Positions 1-13,039 are shown, counted from the first letter of the stretch. The stretch: DNA of 64,000 nucleotides from Allodiplogaster sudhausi (GCA_945643635.1 CALZFC010000354.1:1810001-1874000); one strand, 5' to 3'. Translations and numbers: made by a program. Notes: generated by a model not told the origin, from the sequence alone.

Positions 1-119
1 AAAGTATAAAAGAATAAATATCACAGGATACATTAATTGAAAAAAATGGGGGGGGATGAATAAATAGACAAACAAAAATAATCTTTAAAAATTAACAAAT
101 AAATAAATACACAACATAC

Positions 120-3100
120 TCGACGCGGACGTCGATCCACTGGTTCACTTGAAGTACGGTGCTGGGCGAGTTGTTGAGAGACAGAGAGTTGAGTCGAATC
201 GTCCCGATACGAGGACAGAAGGCGAGGCCGAACGAGTCTCTGCTAATCTTGTACACGACAACCAGATGATTTCGCTTATCCTGAACAAACCAAAATTGTT
301 ATTACTTTCTATTATTATTATGATCATTATTATTGTGCATAATTATGATTATTATTTATTATTATTATTACTATTATACCACTTTTCAAAAGACATCTTA
401 TCAAAACATATAAAAGCGTAATAGTGTCGATAATACGTATACTAATAACAAAAGGTAATATTAACCTTGAGAAAGTTGTTGTATCTCTGGTAGATATTGA
501 GATTTTCGCCTTTCAGTTGAATTGTCTGGGGCAGTGGTTGCTGCACGATTGGTGGGAGACCATTCTGTTCGAGGAGCCGGCCACCGTACGTCTTCTCAGT
601 CATATTCGGAGGCTGGAAGCATGAGAGGATGGTATGGGATAAATTGCCCAAATTAATTGAGGGGGGGGGGGAGAAGGGAGCGGTCCAAAAATATAGCCAA
701 GGCACTTTTTTTAAGACGATTAATTGCGCACCCTGAAAGGATATTTAAATATCCAACCCAAAATTATTTCACTTCATAACTCGAAAAGCAAACTAACAAA
801 GATGGGCCCAGTGAACTGGCAATTCAAATCACTTGCCGATGAGCGCAACTTCACAAAAGAAACAGAATGAACTAATTTAAGACGGCAGAGCGAGTTGTGC
901 TGCTATTTGACAAATATGAAAATAAGTGAATTTTTGAAGAAATTATAATTGCGGCAATCCTGAATGCAAATTATCATCGAATGTACAAGACTCAATTACC
1001 ATATAACTTCAAAATAGACTTGCACTCCGTGATCATTAACGATTAATTCCCCAAATTCATATAAGAAATTTTGGCAGTAGAAAAGCACGGGTTGATATTG
1101 AAGTGCAAGAGGAAGTAGAGAAACAAGTAACATTCTACTTAAAGAGCATTCGCTTAGATTTTTTTTTGGAATTTTAATGAAAATATACACACAAACAGAA
1201 AGGGGTTGCTAGTGTCCTCACAAAGATGGAAACCTACAATGGTGTTAAAAAAAAATTTTTTTTTAAGAAACTAACTTTCAGCATGAAATTATTCTTACAT
1301 TTCAAAGAGGGAATTACCGAGAAAGCACAATGAAATACTTTCGCCTACGCCCAACCTGACCACGGAGCCATCCATACCCACCTAGGTTTTGGCGTACAAC
1401 TTCGGTACTTGACACTACTACTCACCTTGCATTGCGGGCTCCAAAACCCCCAATACCCCCATCCTGTTTCCCAAGCAGCCGACAGTGCCTTTCTTCCGGT
1501 GCTGCGTACACCGTAGGCCAAGAACCATGGAGCTTTAAAAAATCCACCGCAATTTCTTTTTGCTGTCTGTGTCTCTCTTATAGCATGCTCTCTTCTTAAT
1601 GATTACGGTACATTTTAAGAGGTCCCTTGACAGCCTCTTTTAACTCGTTGTTGCCTACCGAGTACTGTCGAGGGGGCACTGCCGTGACGCCGAACGGCCT
1701 GGAGAAGTCGGCGGTCGTGAATGGCTGTGACGCGGGCGCCGGCAGAGAAGGCCGAACAGCTGGAGGCGTTTGAGATTTCATCAGCCGCTCCTTCGCAGCC
1801 GCCACTCGCAGAGCCTCGACATCCATCTAAAATCCTTTTTTTTATTATTTTGTTTTAAAAATATTTCTTTCTCACTCTCTCTCTCGTTCCCTTATTGAAA
1901 TTTAATCCATATTAAAAGAAAGACTGAACAAGCAGCATGTATATTTTAAGCAAAAGGTAAGTACAAGAGAGACAGGGAGATGGAGAGAGAGAGAGAGAGT
2001 GTGTGTGAGAGAGAGAGAGAGAGTGAGTGAAGAGAACAATCCTCGTGATAGATGCAATTCATCTTCTCCTTGTACACTTTGGTAGTCGACTCGTCCAGTT
2101 GCTTCATGGCCGGGTATTCGGATATTTCAAGTTCGCGCCCGTGCAATGCAAGGCCTTCTTCGTTCGATCTGAAGAATATAAACAAACTGGTAATAGATGG
2201 AAAAAATTAGAGATGCTACAATGTTAAAAATTTATTTGGCGACCGTCAATTTCAAGCTAATTAATTTTTCTTTTGTTGCCACTGTCCAAGTTCCACCAAA
2301 TAGCAAGAAGTGCTTGCTTCCTCGTACAAAGAAAGGATCATAGATTTGAAACGGACAGTGTACGGTATTCTTGGTTACAGTACCTTTAGCAGTCAGACAA
2401 TTGTTATGTCGTATAAATATGATATTTTTCTTGATTTAATTATATATTTAAAAAGAAAACCCCACCTATGCACCAGTCCATGGTAGAGCTGGAAGGGCTG
2501 GATCATCTGCATGAGACTCGCGGGCACGCCGACCGAACCGGTCTCGAGTGTCCACGCCGTCGTGCGGTGGAACGAGTCGTGGCGCGGGTCGGCCGAGCAG
2601 GCAAAATGAACTTTGAGCTGGAATTCGGTAAAAAGTAGCCTTTTATTCATGTTTAATCAACTAAAAGTAGTCTTTTATTCATGTTTAATCAACTAAAAGT
2701 AGTCTTTTATTCATGTTTAATGAACTAAAAGTAGTCTTTTATTCATGTTCAATCAACTAAAAGTAGTCTTTTATTCATGTTTAATCAACTAAAAGTAGTC
2801 TTTTATTCATGTTTGATCAACTATTTACGAGATATATCTTAAATATTTACTATTTAAAAGCCATATCTTACATCAAAATCCTGCAAACCCAAATAAGAAA
2901 TATTAAAACAAAATATTTGCAAGTATTTACAAGCCATGTCTTACACGCAAAAAATGCCTAAAATACTACAAATCCATCCTAACCATGACTTCATTGGAGG
3001 TAATGGTCGCGGTGTATGACATGATGGAGCCATCCTCCACCAGCACTCCCTTGAGTAGTGGCAGGTCGTCGTTCAAGACACTTTGCACTCCGTGCCAGCG

Positions 3101-3919
3101 AAGCGTGTCCGCGCGATAGAGAATCTGCGCCGTGTTCGACGCCGTCTGGCCGGAGAACAAGCCGCTGAAATCGAAGGCCTTCCTAATCAGGTAAAGCGCG
3201 GGAATTTAAATGTGGGTTTCAAATCGAGCCAAAATACGCCGCACAACCATAGGGAAACATAAATCCACGGATGCACGATAGAAGTTGCTGGAATTTACTA
3301 TCTAGTCAGCGAAGAAAGGAAAACCATATGATGTGATTGAAACTTTCCCACAACAAAAAAAGCAATTAAAAATGATGATCATTCTCATCGGATTGATCTT
3401 ATAAACACTTTCTTTTAGAACAAAAAAAAACTGAAATGTCTTTTTTCTTTTTTTCTAAATTAGAAAAAGGAAAGGAATTTCTTCGAAAGGATTTCACATA
3501 AAGCATTCACACATAATCGGGAAGCATTTACTTTCTTTGTACATCGAAAGCTCGGAAGGCGGAGAATCATAATTGTTTCATTGTCAGATGCGAAAGAAAC
3601 TTGTCGTCGTGGTCCAGGCAGTGCTGAACAAGGGCGGCGCATGCGCCGTGTTGTACCTCCCCTCCCCGGCCTGGAGTCTGGCGCCGGACCTTGTTCACCA
3701 CTGGGTCCAGGTCACGACTAACACATCGTTCGAGTCTATGACGACTTCGAAGAAGGCGCGTGCGCGTGGCCAGTAGACGTGGCCGCGACGGAGCGAGGTG
3801 CGCGGCGCGTACCGCTCGCGGTCGTCCCACTGCTCGATCCACCACAGAATGCCGCAGCCACCGTCAGCGAGGCGGACGGGCGCCGACGATGACGACATGC
3901 TCTTCTCTCTCGCAAACAT
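120..3919 (-). CDS. Unrecognised multi-exon protein, 5' part (runs off left edge)
   Basis: Seven minus-strand exons join in consistent phase: 3919-3699, 3182-2984, 2617-2466, 2168-2078, 1826-1659, 612-466, 280-120, giving 379 codons before the left edge. The last exon here ends at a GTATGT donor, so more exons follow outside the window. The start used is MFAREKS; an ATG seven codons in (MSSSSAP) is an alternative. The N-terminal exon is rich in Trp and Arg (ILWWIEQWDD, RGHVYWPRARAFFEVV), the middle contains a short helical charged stretch (MDVEALRVAAAKERLMKS) followed by a Pro/Ala-rich linker, and the last exons hold a beta-rich segment (HLVVVYKISRDSFGLAFCP). No signal peptide or transmembrane helix is visible, so a cytosolic or nuclear protein is likely. 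I do not recognise the family. Exon junctions at 2078 and 1659 were chosen on phase and are less certain than the others. Confidence 0.6.
2630..2823. repeat. 32-bp minisatellite, about 6 copies
   Basis: A 32-bp unit containing TAGTCTTTTATTCATG is repeated head to tail about six times with few changes. It starts only about 12 bases upstream (gene sense) of the exon at 2617-2466 of the minus-strand gene, so it fills the 3' end of that intron. Confidence 0.9.
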
Positions 3920-4754
3920 GAGAGGAGAGAGTTGTGAGCTCTGGAAATGGAGAGAGGGGAACCACCAAAAGGAAAACGAAGTTATATTGTTGTGGTACGC
4001 GCCAATATTGCTCCACTCTCACATAAAAAGAGCGCACGAGCACCACACTGGATATAAGCAACAACGAAAAAAAAAATTTTTTAAAGATAATATTTGGCAA
4101 AGTACAAGTTCTTAGCACTTGCCATGACGGGGAAGGAAATTGCGTCATAATTACGTCTTGGAATTAAACGTTTTACCCCGGTATATTCCAGCTAGATTGT
4201 GATAAGGCTAACTAAATTACAATTCAAGAGGTAGCTCAAGCAGTGAAAGCAGAAAGAAAACGACGTTGTAAGCGACAAATTGATCCGCTGCATATACGCA
4301 AATATCCAAAAATAGATCGCCGTTTAAGCGACATCAAAAACACATGACAGCCCTTCATTCACAATAATGCGACAACTATTAACTGCAAATGCAAAAGAAA
4401 TCGGTAAATAAAACAAGCAGAGCACCTCGAGAAACAAAGTGGAGCGAAAGCACCTTCTTTTTTGACATGCCACTCGCGCAACAACGAAATACATTTCATT
4501 CTTACCGTATAAATGGTGTTCCACAAGGACAACTTCAGTACAATAGTGCACTTTTAATGTTTGAAATTATTGTTGAACTAATTGGTAACTACGAACTAAA
4601 TAATTACTTTAATAAATTATTCCATGATGAAAATTATTTTTATTTTGTTATTTCACGCATAATCAAACTTTTCTCTTCATTCTTCTACCAATCCGCCGTG
4701 GCGAGTGGCTGCTACCGCTTAAAGTCTGTCCATCAAGATATCGGAAGTGCGAGC
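3920..4754. other. Spacer between divergent genes
   Basis: This 835-base stretch separates the minus-strand gene starting at 3919 from the plus-strand gene starting at 4755, so it should hold both promoters. It is AT-rich in the right half. I see no exon, RNA gene or clear core promoter element in it. Confidence 0.5.
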
Positions 4755-5656
4755 ATGGCTGACAGAGACGTCAATTCACGTCGTCAACATTACAAGTATA
4801 TTACTTTATTAATATATTTATTATGTTTTAATAATTTGTATTTATTTTATTAAATGAAAACCAAATATTATTTTAACTTACAAGATTCTACAAATTTAAA
4901 ACTATTCTGAAACGAAATTTTGGAAAATAACATACATTTATTTACTCTCATTTTGCTATTATGTATGTATATACGTTCAAAATTTTTTTTCAGTAACGAG
5001 CAAGTTGAGTTTGCCGCTTCCATTGTGTCCTTGTTCATCTTTGGTCTCATCTGGTAAGTTGCCAATTTGTTTTCAAACCTTATTTCCTCATTGTTTTTAA
5101 ATTATTTTGCATAATTTAAACTTTTTAACGAGGAACATTTCGTAGTTTCATATTTCGTAATTTCATCCGGCTATTACAGTTCGCTTTCTCCGTTACTGTT
5201 CGCATCGGTCGGTGGTGGTGGAAGAGTTGCCGATGTGCTGCAAACCGCGTCTGGCTTCGTGCTCTTCTGCTTCCTTTACACGTGGTCTTCCTACCGAGGA
5301 GATCTTCTGTTTGAGGATTTGTGAGCCGAGTTTCTTCAGATTTGCATGCATGCTTGAAACATTGATGGATTCCTAATCCATTGCCATATGCGCTTAATTG
5401 GAAATCAAAGTCTGATGAAGCAATCAATAAAAAAATTTACATTTAATTTGCAATAAAAAAATTTCCTTATAAAATTATTATACGTAGCAGATTATGAAAA
5501 TTTACACATATATTAACTAATTTGAATAGTGTTCCTGCGGAGCTTAGCGCCTCTCGATCGGAAATATCCATGCAGCCTACGCAGTACTCGCCGCGTCTCC
5601 TGCAAGAGTTGGGGCGGAGAATTTCTTCATCGAATAATAATGACGTCATTGAATAG
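4755..5656 (+). CDS. Small two-helix membrane protein, 4 exons
   Basis: Exons 4755-4795, 4994-5053, 5180-5320 and 5530-5656 splice in frame to 122 aa. Introns use AG/GTATAT...TTTTCAG, GTAAGT...ATTACAG and GTGAGC...GAATAG. The protein starts MADRDVNSRRQHY, followed by a hydrophobic helix at about residues 21-43 and a second at about 55-70 (SGFVLFCFLYTW), then a polar tail ending SSSNNNDVIE. Both termini are probably on the same side of the membrane. If the third intron is not removed, translation stops at once (TGA 5322-5324) and gives an 81-aa form ending LLFEDL, so two C-termini are possible. No family was recognised. Small size and simple topology suggest an ER or Golgi accessory protein, but this is only a guess. 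Confidence 0.65.
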
Positions 5657-6629
5657 CAGATTCCATAAAAAGTTTAATATTGATTTCTCTCATCGATTTA
5701 TCGCTTTTTTCAGTGCGTCTGCCGCCACGTCGTCCAAGTTTCCTATCGAGCAATTGAATCGAAAGCCACCTCTAGTAAACCTTGTTTATCTGCGTCTCTC
5801 TCGCCAATTCCTTTCACTATTTCTTATCTCTTTCTCTTTCCCGATCTCTCTTACCTCTTCCTCTTTCTTCCTATCTCTCCCTCTCTCTTTCCCTCTCTCT
5901 CCCTCCCTTTCTCTGCAAAAAAATGTGAAATCTTTTCAAGGGTACATTATTTCTATAACTTTACAAGTCAATAACTCGGCTTTAGTAGTTTTAGTTCCCA
6001 GATTTAGTCCTTGTTCTAGAAACACACTGGCTTCGTGATCAGCCATTTTTTCATGTTGTTGTTGACAAATTTATCGTTGACCATCGGTCCTACCTTCGAA
6101 CGGGACCCAAACCGGAATTGCGCTAATTCGAGATCAAAAAAATCAAGAAATTACCTCTTCATTATTCTCCACTTCGTGCGGCTGTAATATTCCAACTAAA
6201 GCAGTAATTTGAATTACTTTTGCAAAAGATGAATGCTAATTGTAATGGGACGAAGCTTTATTTATGCAAGTCTCCAAAATGCCTTCACAAGCGATGAGAT
6301 TAACCTAGGCAAAGGTATGCTTTTCCCCATTATTGTCCGCAATCATTGATCTCTTATCTGCTGCTGCTACAAAAAGATAAGAGATCACTTATAGCTCGAG
6401 GGAACGGTAGAAGGGTACAGCTACAATTTAGTGAATGCTACAGTCTTAATGCCTATGCCATTCATTACAACCTGTTTATACCTTGAGCTCTCTCTCTCTC
6501 TCTCCTTCTCTCTCTCTCTTCTCTCTCTCTCTTTCTCTCTCCTTCTCTCTCTCTCTTTCTCTCTCCTTCTCTCTCTCTCCTTCTCTCTCTCTCTCCTTCT
6601 CTCTCTCTCCTCTCTCTCTCTCCTCTCTC

Positions 6630-6667
<38 letters not shown>

Positions 6668-7500
6668 CTTCTCACTGGATTACTCATGTGTGCTGATGCT
6701 GTTTCACTCCACTTGCTGCATGCTATTGCTCAGTTCTAGTCTATGGGCCGGGCCACCCATTTATAGTGCAAATAAATAGTTGCTCTCCACCACCGCCAAA
6801 TTGCCAGTTCTCATGAATACCACATGCTTTTCACAGGCTATTTATTATCGCCAAATAGTCACATCCCATCGTTTTCGCGTAATATATTTGCACTTTTAAT
6901 TTCAGTGTTGTCACAATGTAAGATTTATAATTATGCCATAGTTTGCAAATAAACATTCAAGTCCCTTGATGTTATGTCACAATTCTCTGCATATGAAATA
7001 AAGGAGATCTTAAAGGAGGGCCTCCTTCAATGTTAACTACTCTGCTAGTATATCGCACTCGAATTTGTTCGTGTTCTGAAAATGACCATCGTCCCATGCC
7101 CACAACACCTCATTATCGTCATTCTCTCTCTCTCTGAAATGTACTCTAGTCAAAGGAATCGGGCGATACCTTTCATTTCGCACTCTCTTTATACTTTGGG
7201 TCGTGCTTCGCAGAAATTGACTGTTGATCTGACCGGTCAGATGATCTCATTTCTAGTAGGATTTCTTCCACAATTCGCAGGATGTTTTCCATCTTCCTGC
7301 CCCTCCTTCATAAGTTGCTTTGCAGGCTCCACTCCTTTTTCTTGTAAGGATCACGAATAATAATAATACACTCATGGAGAAAATGTTGCTGATACAAGTA
7401 TTTGTGACTGTCCAGTGTGTTTCGTATGGCCTTTTACAAAGGTGTTGCTCTCTGCTTCGTGCCATAAGAACCGCTTACTTGCAGACTCCACACACATAGA
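5657..7500. other. Intergenic spacer with long CT microsatellites
   Basis: No coding exon is supported here. It contains CT-rich runs at about 5815-5915 and a long interrupted (CT)n at 6487-6665; apparent open frames there are Ser/Leu low complexity. The region just before 7501 should contain the promoter of the UDP-glucuronosyltransferase locus, but no TATA box is evident. Confidence 0.6.
6487..6665. repeat. (CT)n microsatellite
   Basis: Nearly pure CT dinucleotides interrupted by single T or C bases, about 180 bases. Similar tracts occur at 5815-5915, 7680-7795, 12745-12935, 16150-16310 and 21280-21415 in this window. Confidence 0.95.
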
Positions 7501-10500
7501 ATGCCGCCGCTTTTACTTCTTCCTCTCCTGATTCTTCTCGCCTTCTCAACACCGCCTTCCGAAGGCCTGCGCATCCTCGTGTACAGCCCCAAGTTTGCGC
7601 ATTCTCACTCCGCCTTTGCCGGCACACTTGCGGACTTGCTCGTCGACGCGGGCCATAACGTGGTTGGTACTTTTCCCTCTTTTTCTCTCTCTCTCTCACC
7701 CACACTCTCTCTCCCTCTGTTAATCTGTCCCTCTCTGTCTCTCCCTCTCACATTCTTTCTCTGCTTGTCTCTCTCTCTCCCACCCTTTCTCCCTTTTCAG
7801 CGATCCTGATCCCAATCATCGACTCTTCTCTCCACGACGGCACTCGCAAGTCTCAGATCATCTACGTCCCCTGCTGCCGCCGCCGTCGTGGCCAAGCTCA
7901 TGAGCGCTGATCTCGACTTCTTTGAGATTCGCTCCGACTCTGTCGACGGGATCCGTCAGGTGAGCTATTCATCCTTTTTTTTTTCAAGGAAAAGTAACCA
8001 AAATTCAATTTTGAAAAAAAAAATGAATTTTTGGCGACAAACTGAGAAAAATAGTTTCGTACTCCTTTAATGATTCCTAGCCCGATAAATTTATCCAAAA
8101 CTGACATTCATAGTGTATACGAGGTTTATATTTTAAAAATTTCTTGACGAAACTGTAAATCATTTTTGAAGTATTGTAAACGATTGAATGACAGTAAGCA
8201 TCAGTAGATATAAGGCTTCCATAAAGCTATAATAATTCAATCATTATTTTCCACAACGTGAAATGCCACCAAGCAAGTTGTAGTCATCGGCGCACAACGC
8301 CACCTTCTTCTCGTCGCAATGCGCCGCGACACTCACGCATCCGGGACTGCTCGAGCGGCTACGTGACGCCCACTTTGACGTTTTCATCACTGAAGTCTTC
8401 AGCTACTGTGGAATGGGTCCGGAGCTCTCTAACACTCTCTTTCTCTCTCTATATTATGGAGAATAAATACTGTTTTAAATCAATGTAATCGTACTAATGG
8501 TATAAATAACGGATAATAATTTTTTTTATTTATGATTAACAACAAACGCTGACTGAAAAAGAAATAATAAATCGGAACCTTTGGATAAATATGTATGCTT
8601 ATTTGGAAACAAATCTCAGGCATTCACGAGTTGATCGGCTCTCGCTCTCTCGTAACAATGTTGTCCTTTTCCATGCTTGGTGGCCATGCCGAGGACTTGA
8701 ATGCGCCGCAGCTGCCGAGCTATGATCCTGGTATTCTTGTTCTATTTTTATAACATTGAAAAAATGTTTGCTATCAACTTTAAAAATCCAGATTATTTTT
8801 TAACTAAAATTTATTTTAAAAAAATTTGCTTCTTTTAAAATTGCTGTTATCATAATGGTTATTATTTTAATAATACATTTGTAATTAAGCTGTCCTGTCG
8901 TCGTACTGGGGCGTGGACACAATGTTCCTTCGTCTTCGTAACGTCTTCTGGCACAGCATGTTCAATGGCATGTTCGCGACGCATGCGGAAGCTGAGCAGC
9001 GCGTCTTTGATCGTCTCTACGGGCAGAAGGCGCCGAAGCTCAGGGTCGGGATCATTCGTTCATATAATCTTTACAGTTATTAATTTTTTTGTTTTCAAAA
9101 TATTTATATTTCGGCTTGCTTCATTTTTTTTTAGAAAATGAAAATTCATTTAGCCAAGAAAACGGGAGTAAGGAACAAGTAGATAGTTAGCTAGAGGGGT
9201 TCACTTAAAAGGATAACGCATTCTATTTTAATACTTTCTGACCATTGTAGTCGGCGTCTCTCAAACTCACATTCCCTCTCTCCCTCGCCTAGTATCAGAC
9301 AAAAAGGCGGCAATTCAAACATGAATTTGTGTCTCCTTTAAAGGAAGTGGCCGGACGCGCCGCGTACACCTTCATCAACTCGGATCCTCTCATCGACTTC
9401 GCGCTGCCCACGCTCAGCCGCATCGTGCCAATCGCCGGTATCGCCTCTGGCCGCCCGGTCAAGCCGCTCTCAACGGTTTGTCTCCCTTTGTAGAAAAAAA
9501 ATAATATAAATTATTTAAACAATTTTTAAGGAATTTTTAGGCTTTCTTATAGTAGAAGAAGAATGAGAAGATATTTTTTTTTAAATCTTGCTTTAAAAAA
9601 TGATTATTTTTTCTCAGAAATGGGACGAGGTCCTCCGCCGACGCCCTCGTGCCGTTCTCGTGTCGTTTGGCTCCATTGCCAAGACGACGCAAATGAGCAT
9701 TCAGCGAAAGAGATCCATGCTAAAGGTCATTCTTTTTTTGGTTGTTGTTTTTGTTATTTTGACATTTAATATTTATATTATTTTGAATTTGGAATTAAAT
9801 TGCGCAGTAAATTTCTTTAAAATTAAATTTGTAAACATCAAGAGTAAAATTCGACAAGAACAACATGCATATTTCAGGCATTCTCGTCCTTTAGCAACGT
9901 TACTTTCATCTGGAAGTACGAAGATCTCACCGATGACCTTGCACGAAGCGAAGTGGCCGCCGTGCCGAATGTCGTCCTCAGCAACTGGTTCCCTCAGGCT
10001 GATCTCCTTCGTCAGTTCCTTTCATTGAAGAGTAGCCTATATGCATATGTACATGTATTTGTAGTATAGAGCTAATACATTATTAAAATTAATGAATTCT
10101 TATCTAATTAAATTTAACAGCAATCTGTTTCACAATAGTTATTGCAACATTTTAAAGATGACAAGCGTGTTGCCGCCTTCATTACGCACGGCGGCATTGG
10201 CTCAACGTTTGAAACGGCGCGCCATGGCGTGCCAGCTTTGGTTAGTTGAAGCCGTACTGCAATAATGACGGTTCCTATACATTATACACTAAAAAAAAAA
10301 TTGTTGGAGATAACATTAGCCACAGCTCGACATAGTTAAATGAATTTATATTCAATAAGTAAGCTAATTCAACACACATTTACAGCCGTTTATATTCAAA
10401 TACTTATGTATATATTTAAAAAAAAAATTAGAAATGGCTGTGTATTTAGAAGCAGCTAACCATAAAATAAATAAATGAATATGTAAATTTTGATAATTTT

Positions 10501-11078
10501 CTCTCTGCTGCCCAGGTGGTGCCCATCTTCGGCGATCAATCTCGCAACGGCGCCGTTCTCGTGACGCCGGCATTGGCCTCTTGTACGACAAGTTCGAGCT
10601 GGTCGACACGGAAAAGTTCGCCGCGGCCATCCGAGACGTCCTGCAGCCGAGGCACGCTTACTTTTCATTGTTGTTTGTTTTATAAAATTATTCTAGTCTT
10701 TTTTTTCTCAGAACAAATGGTGTAATAGACATATCCCAGTTCAAATTATGAAAAGAATAAAGAATAAAAAGAAGAAAATGATCTCAATCGATAAATAAAA
10801 AAATTTTATTTTTGAGTCTGGCGGAAAAGGCGCGCCACATGTCGGCGATGCTTGCGGCGCGTCTGTTCGCGCAATCCGAGCTGCTGCTGCGGCACGTCCC
10901 ATCGATGCGACCGCTCGCGGCCGGCCTCTCGCTCTTCCAGAAGCATCACGTCAATCTCATTCTTCTCGTCCTCGCCACACTTTTGCTCGGCGCTGCCACT
11001 GTAGCCTTCGTGCTCATTCGCATTGCTCAGCATGTTATTCGCGTCGTAAATGACAAGTCCAAGACTAAGGCGGATTAG
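7501..11078 (+). pseudogene. UDP-glucuronosyltransferase with two one-base lesions
   Basis: Eleven exons are recognisable: 7501-7666, 7801-7959, 8284-8416, 8620-8730, 8890-9044, 9344-9475, 9618-9725, 9878-10010, 10158-10240, 10516-10651 and 10817-11078. They encode a signal peptide (MPPLLLLPLLILL), the N-terminal acceptor domain, the VSFGS and VTFIWKYED segments, the UDP-sugar-binding signature FITHGGIGSTFETARHGVPA, a C-terminal TM helix (residues LILLVLATLLLGAATVAFVLI region) and the tail KTKAD, a KxKxx ER-retrieval signal. Compared with the intact paralogue at 15479-19862, exon 2 has one extra base in the CCCC run at 7868-7871 (VP|AAAA junction) and exon 10 lacks one base near 10567 (136 versus 137 nt). 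Exon 10 also ends in a GC donor (GCACGC). Either two assembly errors or a recent pseudogene; the otherwise clean sequence means the loss is young. Confidence 0.8.
9290..9343 (+). mobile_element. Short MITE-like repeat in UGT intron
   Basis: The segment contains CAGACAAAAAGGCGGCAATTC followed by CTCCTTTAAAG and matches similar copies at 18736-18791, 19003-19063, 34053-34101 and, inverted, 31196-31257. Its last AG (9342-9343) is used as the 3' splice site of exon 6 in the UGT model. Confidence 0.6.
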
Positions 11079-11743
11079 CCTAACTGTTTAGCATTAATGT
11101 ATCACTAATCTTAGTTTATTATTGATTCGATTCTCATACGGGTGGATGGATTTAATTGGCTCTGGCCTTCACAAAAGATTGTAGTTTTTGCAAATGTCTT
11201 ACGAACGAGCTTGATGCCGACAAAGATTTTTTTTTATATTATCGCGAATGTTTTACAGTGTTTTTTTTAATTTAATTTTAAGCGGGTCGCTCTAATTCTT
11301 GCTGATTTGGCAAATCTGCCTGCCTCGTCTGAATGTATTGATATTCACTTCTATTCTATCTTTCTCGCACGATATCATATCCAATGAAAGTGAAATGTTT
11401 CCTTTGCACATTCATCACCGAAGGAACAAATATGCATTGTAACGCACAAATCATCGAGCAATAACTCTTTCTCAACCTCAGAAATAAGGTCATTTGTGTA
11501 TGATCAGCATTACTTTGTGGCGTGTTAATTGCTATTTAGGTCTCTCAAGACCAAGATCGACTTACTCGGAACCAACTTTGGTGCACTTTTCGACCGGAGA
11601 ATTCGCACTAGTGAGGTCATGAGAGCTTTGCACTCCATTCTTCAAGGAGAAGACGAAAAAAAAACACTTGACCAAGATCTCTCTTTTTCGTAGCCCTGAA
11701 AAACATGTTGACTTCCCAATACATGTTCTCTCTTCATCCTTAA

Positions 11744-12191
11744 AGGAAGTATCCGACGAAAAAATAACTTCTTCTTTTATATTTCCTTATGATCAAGTCT
11801 GGCCTAAAAGATCGATTAGAGGTGGTCCCGCTTTATGAAAGTCAATATTTAGCCAAAAATTTGCATTTGTTTTTTGGAATACGGTAGAAAACGTCTCTGT
11901 CGATGCACCCGGTGTACGCTCAAATCCAAGCAAGCAGTGCCAACGTGTGGGATGAAGAGGCAGTCTCTGCCCGTCTTGCCCACTTAGCACCCCATTTTCA
12001 CCAAGGGATGAGAGATACAGACGTTAGAGAAAAGCGAGACAATGAAAGAAGTCGAGAGAGGTGAGATACACATACGCATCAAATTTGAAATTTTGTAGCA
12101 GGCGCTAAAGAAAGGCTCATCCAGTTGGGAATTTAGCAGAGTTTGAAACGTAATTTTATTAGATACGGTTTTCTTTCGTCGGATACTTCCT
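11744..12191. mobile_element. TTAA-flanked MITE, 448 bp
   Basis: The ends are inverted repeats: AGGAAGTATCCGACGAAA at the left and its complement TTTCGTCGGATACTTCCT at the right. TTAA lies directly outside both ends (11740-11743 and 12192-12195), as expected for a TTAA target-site duplication. There is no internal transposase. The same termini (AGGA..YATCCG) recur at 48676-48952, 49137-49367, 56312-56562 and around 41757-43769. Confidence 0.8.
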
Positions 12192-12744
12192 TTAATCCCT
12201 TGCGACATTTCAATCCATTCAAACTGCGAAACAGTTTTTTTTTGTCCCGAATCATGGTCGATTACACACTTGAGCAGTCTAGACTACTTCCTTTCCAATC
12301 CCATTCCCATCTCTCTTTTTGCTCCTTTCCCTGAAATGTTCTCTTTCGACGCGCGCACGTTTTTCTCTGTTTTTCTAAATGTCAACTCCAGGCTTGTTTA
12401 TACGGGGAAACCACCAAAATCGCCTTGACACCTCTCACCGAATTCCTCCTTCCTTGCTTGCAACGATTGACCTCGTTTTACATGCGCGAATTTCTCTTGC
12501 TCCTCTGCAGCCCGGTCATTGCTCAAAATAACATAGGAAGGCGAATTCCTGTTTTGTTTTCTTATCACGAATCGCTCGAATACAGTTCTTCATGCAAAAG
12601 TTGGCTATATTACTTGCTTAAAATGAGAAATTTCGTGGAAGGAAATCGCGATTTTTTCAGTTAAAGTATAAAAACATTTGTGCTCTTTAGTCATGAAGAT
12701 ATTCTTAGCATATTTGACCCAGAAGTCCGACTGGACATTTATTA

Positions 12745-12935
12745 CTCACTCTCTTTCTGTCTCTCTTTTTCTCTTTCTTTCTCTGTCTCGCTCTCTCACT
12801 TCACCTCTCTGCCTCTCATCTCTCTCTCTCTCTCCCTGACTTCATATCTCTTCCTCGCTTTCTCTCTCTCTCTCAATCTCTCTCACTTCACTTCAATGCC
12901 TCGCTTTCACTTTCTCTCTCTCTCTCGTGCTCTCA
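12745..12935. repeat. CT-rich microsatellite
   Basis: Interrupted CT repeats (with TTCACTTCA-type interruptions) cover about 190 bases upstream of the peptide gene. A short GA run follows at 13023-13040, immediately before a TATA box. Confidence 0.9.
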
Positions 12936-13039
12936 TTCTCACTGATATGGGCGGCAACTATCATGTGAGAGATTCGTGGGTTGAAGCAGAAAACTCTCTC
13001 TCCCTCACGATGAGAGAGATGTAGAGAGAGAGAGAGAGG

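Noticed and set aside
3567..3698. Continuation of the first exon as NKVRRQTPGRGGEVQHG
   Set aside because: It needs a frame change at 3699. A GTGAAC donor at 3698 instead joins in phase to 3182, giving TWTQWKAFDFSGLF, so this stretch is treated as intron.
6431..6779. Overlapping open frames of about 100 codons over the CT repeat
   Set aside because: They are Ser/Leu translations of (CT)n in different frames and not genes; the same applies to frames at 20841-21121, 22035-22473, 24715-25448, 28117-28508 and 32611-33216.
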